Shown: one piece after another, positions 49,314-50,612 of the stretch | Numbering within the stretch: position 1 is the first letter of the stretch | Layout: the number at the start of each line of letters is the position of its first letter | Position numbers and translations under genes: made by a program | NCBI RefSeq assembly: GCF_003369445.1 | Contig: NZ_QRCU01000073.1 | Span: forward strand, 1-50,612 | Origin: Arthrobacter silvisoli | GTDB taxonomy: Bacteria; Actinomycetota; Actinomycetes; Actinomycetales; Micrococcaceae | Direction: 5' to 3' | Length of the DNA stretch: 50,612 bases | The notes under the pieces: generated by a model | Databases searched by the model: none | Told to the model about the DNA's origin: nothing | What the model saw: the letters and a program-made list of their open reading frames with translations, nothing else

Positions 49314-49457
49314 GCGCAGGCTGGTTTCCATGTCGTCATGACCCTTGGGCGGTTTGTTTCCGGTGGTCTTTTCCCAGACACCGTTGACCAGCTTGGTGGC
49401 TACGAATCCTGCGCCCATGCCGATGCCGGCGCCAAGCAGTTTGAAGAAGATGTTCAT
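49197..49457 (-). CDS. DUF4235 family membrane protein, 86 aa
   Basis: The protein reads MNIFFKLLGAGIGMGAGFVA, KLVNGVWEKTTGNKPP and RSALAFALVSSSVTAIIQVL, the pattern of DUF4235 small membrane proteins in actinobacteria. The ATG at 49457 follows AAGGAG. Its 3' end overlaps mrpG by 117 bp, tail to tail. Confidence 0.85.
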   Translation of the reverse strand: MNIFFKLLGAGIGMGAGFVATKLVNGVWEKTTGNKPPKGHDDMETSLRSALAFALVSSSVTAIIQVLTSRATQRAITRFAKTQDIV

Positions 49458-49503
49458 TCCGGAGCTCCTTGCGGGAGGAAACAGGACCAGCCCCAGCCTA
49501 ACC

Positions 49504-50268
49504 CTATTCGGCCGCAGGAGATTGGCGGCGGCGCTTGAAGAAGGCCTTGAGGGCGCCCGGTCCGGGGCGGACCGGAACGATGTCCCGCTCGACGGCGAGG
49601 CCGGCCTCCATGCTGCCGAGCCGGTGCAGTTCCTCCAGCAGGACCAGGGTGGGCGGCATGAGCTTGAGGGCGCCGGCGGCCTCTCCCTCGAGGATCCCGC
49701 GCACCGGCATCCACAGTGACTGCCACGCCTCGGTGGTCTGATGCCGGGCCTCATCCTGCGGTACGGGCGCGGCCAGGTAGAAATAGGTGTCGAAGCGCTT
49801 GGGTTGATCCTCCGGGGTGACCCAGTTGGCCCACGGCCGCAGCAGCCCGGCGTCGAGCACCAGGCCCGCCTCTTCCTCGACTTCGCGCAGGGCCGCAGCA
49901 AGGACCCGGCCCGCGTTGTGCCGGGCTGTGCCGGCGTCATTGGCCGCGATGCTGCACCGGCGCCACGCCTGCGCATGCTGCTGGGCGAGGTCGTCCGCGA
50001 AATCCCAGTCGCTGCCGTCGACGGCGTCCACCCGGCCGCCGGGGAACACCACCATTCCGGCCGCGAAGTCCATGGTGGACACCCGGTGCTGGACGAAGAC
50101 TTCCGGGCCGTCGGCGCCGTCCCGCAGCAGGATCACGCTGGCGGCCAGCCGGACCTCGGGCCCCGCCGCCGGAACAGCTTGGGGCACAGTGCCGGGGACC
50201 GGGGCGGCAGCGGCGCCGTGCCCGTTGCCGGGGACCGGGGGCTCTCCGGTCCCGCCGTTTTCCGCCAT
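49504..50268 (-). CDS. NUDIX hydrolase
   Basis: The 254-aa protein has an acidic Pro-rich N-terminus of 40 residues. It then has RLAASVILLRDGADGPEVFV, MVVFPGGRVDAVDG and the Nudix box AALREVEEEAGL. Between the two an insert of about 30 residues stretches the usual box spacing. The substrate is unknown (nucleoside diphosphate derivative or CoA type). The ATG at 50268 has AAAGGAG upstream. Confidence 0.88.
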   Translation of the reverse strand: MAENGGTGEPPVPGNGHGAAAAPVPGTVPQAVPAAGPEVRLAASVILLRDGADGPEVFVQHRVSTMDFAAGMVVFPGGRVDAVDGSDWDFADDLAQQHAQAWRRCSIAANDAGTARHNAGRVLAAALREVEEEAGLVLDAGLLRPWANWVTPEDQPKRFDTYFYLAAPVPQDEARHQTTEAWQSLWMPVRGILEGEAAGALKLMPPTLVLLEELHRLGSMEAGLAVERDIVPVRPGPGALKAFFKRRRQSPAAE

Positions 50269-50280
50269 GAACGCTCCTTT

Positions 50281-50612
50281 GCTCCTCCGCGCGACGATTC
50301 TGCTGGATCACACCCGCAGTCACTCCACCGTACCCGCGCCGAGGCGGGACATGCTCCGGCGGAGCCCGGGGTGATCCAGCAGCAACCCCGGGGTGGTCCA
50401 GCAGAGTGTGCACAGCATGGTCCAGTCCGACTCTCGCCGCCACGTATGGGCGCTGCGGTGCCGGATTCCGCGCGATCATTCCGGGGGCACAGTGGATGTC
50501 GCTGCGAATTCTCGGGACCGCGCGGCCGAGGCGTGCGGATGATGCCGCGGAATCCGACGCCGCCCCCGGCCCCAGCCCGCGCCGGCCCGCCCCGCCCCGC
50601 CCCTGCCCGCCC
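50281..50612. repeat. terminal gap with repeated GATCCAGCAG-type sites
   Basis: CTGCTGGATCAC (50300-50311) is repeated inverted as GTGATCCAGCAG (50371-50382), and again with one change as GTGGTCCAGCAG (50393-50404). No gene is supported from here to the window end. The last 60 bp are GC-rich low-complexity sequence. Confidence 0.6.

Overview
The window looks like part of the chromosome of a high-GC actinobacterium, most likely Micrococcaceae (Arthrobacter, Pseudarthrobacter or Paenarthrobacter). The signs are strongly GC-biased third positions in most genes, leaderless-type promoters, an mrpAB-fused Mrp antiporter operon, a dcd of the actinobacterial type, a pseudo-phosphatase/GH15 fusion, and many secreted proteins with Ala/Pro/Thr-rich linkers. 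The genus is inference only; no 16S or other marker is present.

Two parts differ sharply. Positions 1 to about 9.95 kb are an accessory region with visibly lower GC, short orphan genes, frameshifted genes and a decayed ISL3-type transposase fragment. It carries defence-island or toxin-antitoxin style genes: a trypsin-like protease (2037-2750), a PIN-domain protein overlapping an Xre-ImmA/IrrE regulator (3834-5503), and a KAP-family P-loop NTPase overlapping a small helix-turn-helix protein (6150-8413). Two decayed relatives of that small protein flank the pair. From about 10.1 kb to the end the sequence is typical high-GC chromosome with mostly intact housekeeping, envelope and transport genes.

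Region by region: 10.2-14.1 kb holds an orphan amino-acid-type solute-binding lipoprotein and a secreted repeat protein. 14.2-17.6 kb holds a cellulose-synthase-like glycosyltransferase with a C-terminal PilZ domain, divergent from a membrane diguanylate cyclase; together they look like a self-contained c-di-GMP exopolysaccharide module. 17.7-24.3 kb holds a His-rich protein, a luciferase-like oxidoreductase, a large surface protein and a trehalose/glucan-type GH15 enzyme with a dead HAD domain. 24.3-29.3 kb holds an AEC transporter, panD, two tandem small membrane proteins, and a LysR regulator divergent from an MFS exporter. 29.5 kb has tRNA-Gly(CCC). 29.7-33.7 kb holds two secreted proteins (VanY-type peptidase and CAP domain) that share a C-terminal FG-GAP-like propeller, with an SRPBCC gene between them. 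33.9-35.3 kb is dcd and a homocysteine methyltransferase. 35.5-37.2 kb is a KhtTU-like K+/H+ antiporter. 37.3-40.9 kb is a ROK regulator-nagZ-nagB amino-sugar operon with a visible operator. 41.3-42.7 kb is a UMF1-type MFS transporter. 42.8-49.3 kb is the full mrpABCDEFG operon. DUF4235 and NUDIX genes follow.

The best candidates for an undescribed system are the KAP NTPase/small-HTH pair in the island and the Xre-peptidase/PIN pair beside it. The sequence supports their architecture and coupling; it does not by itself show what they do.
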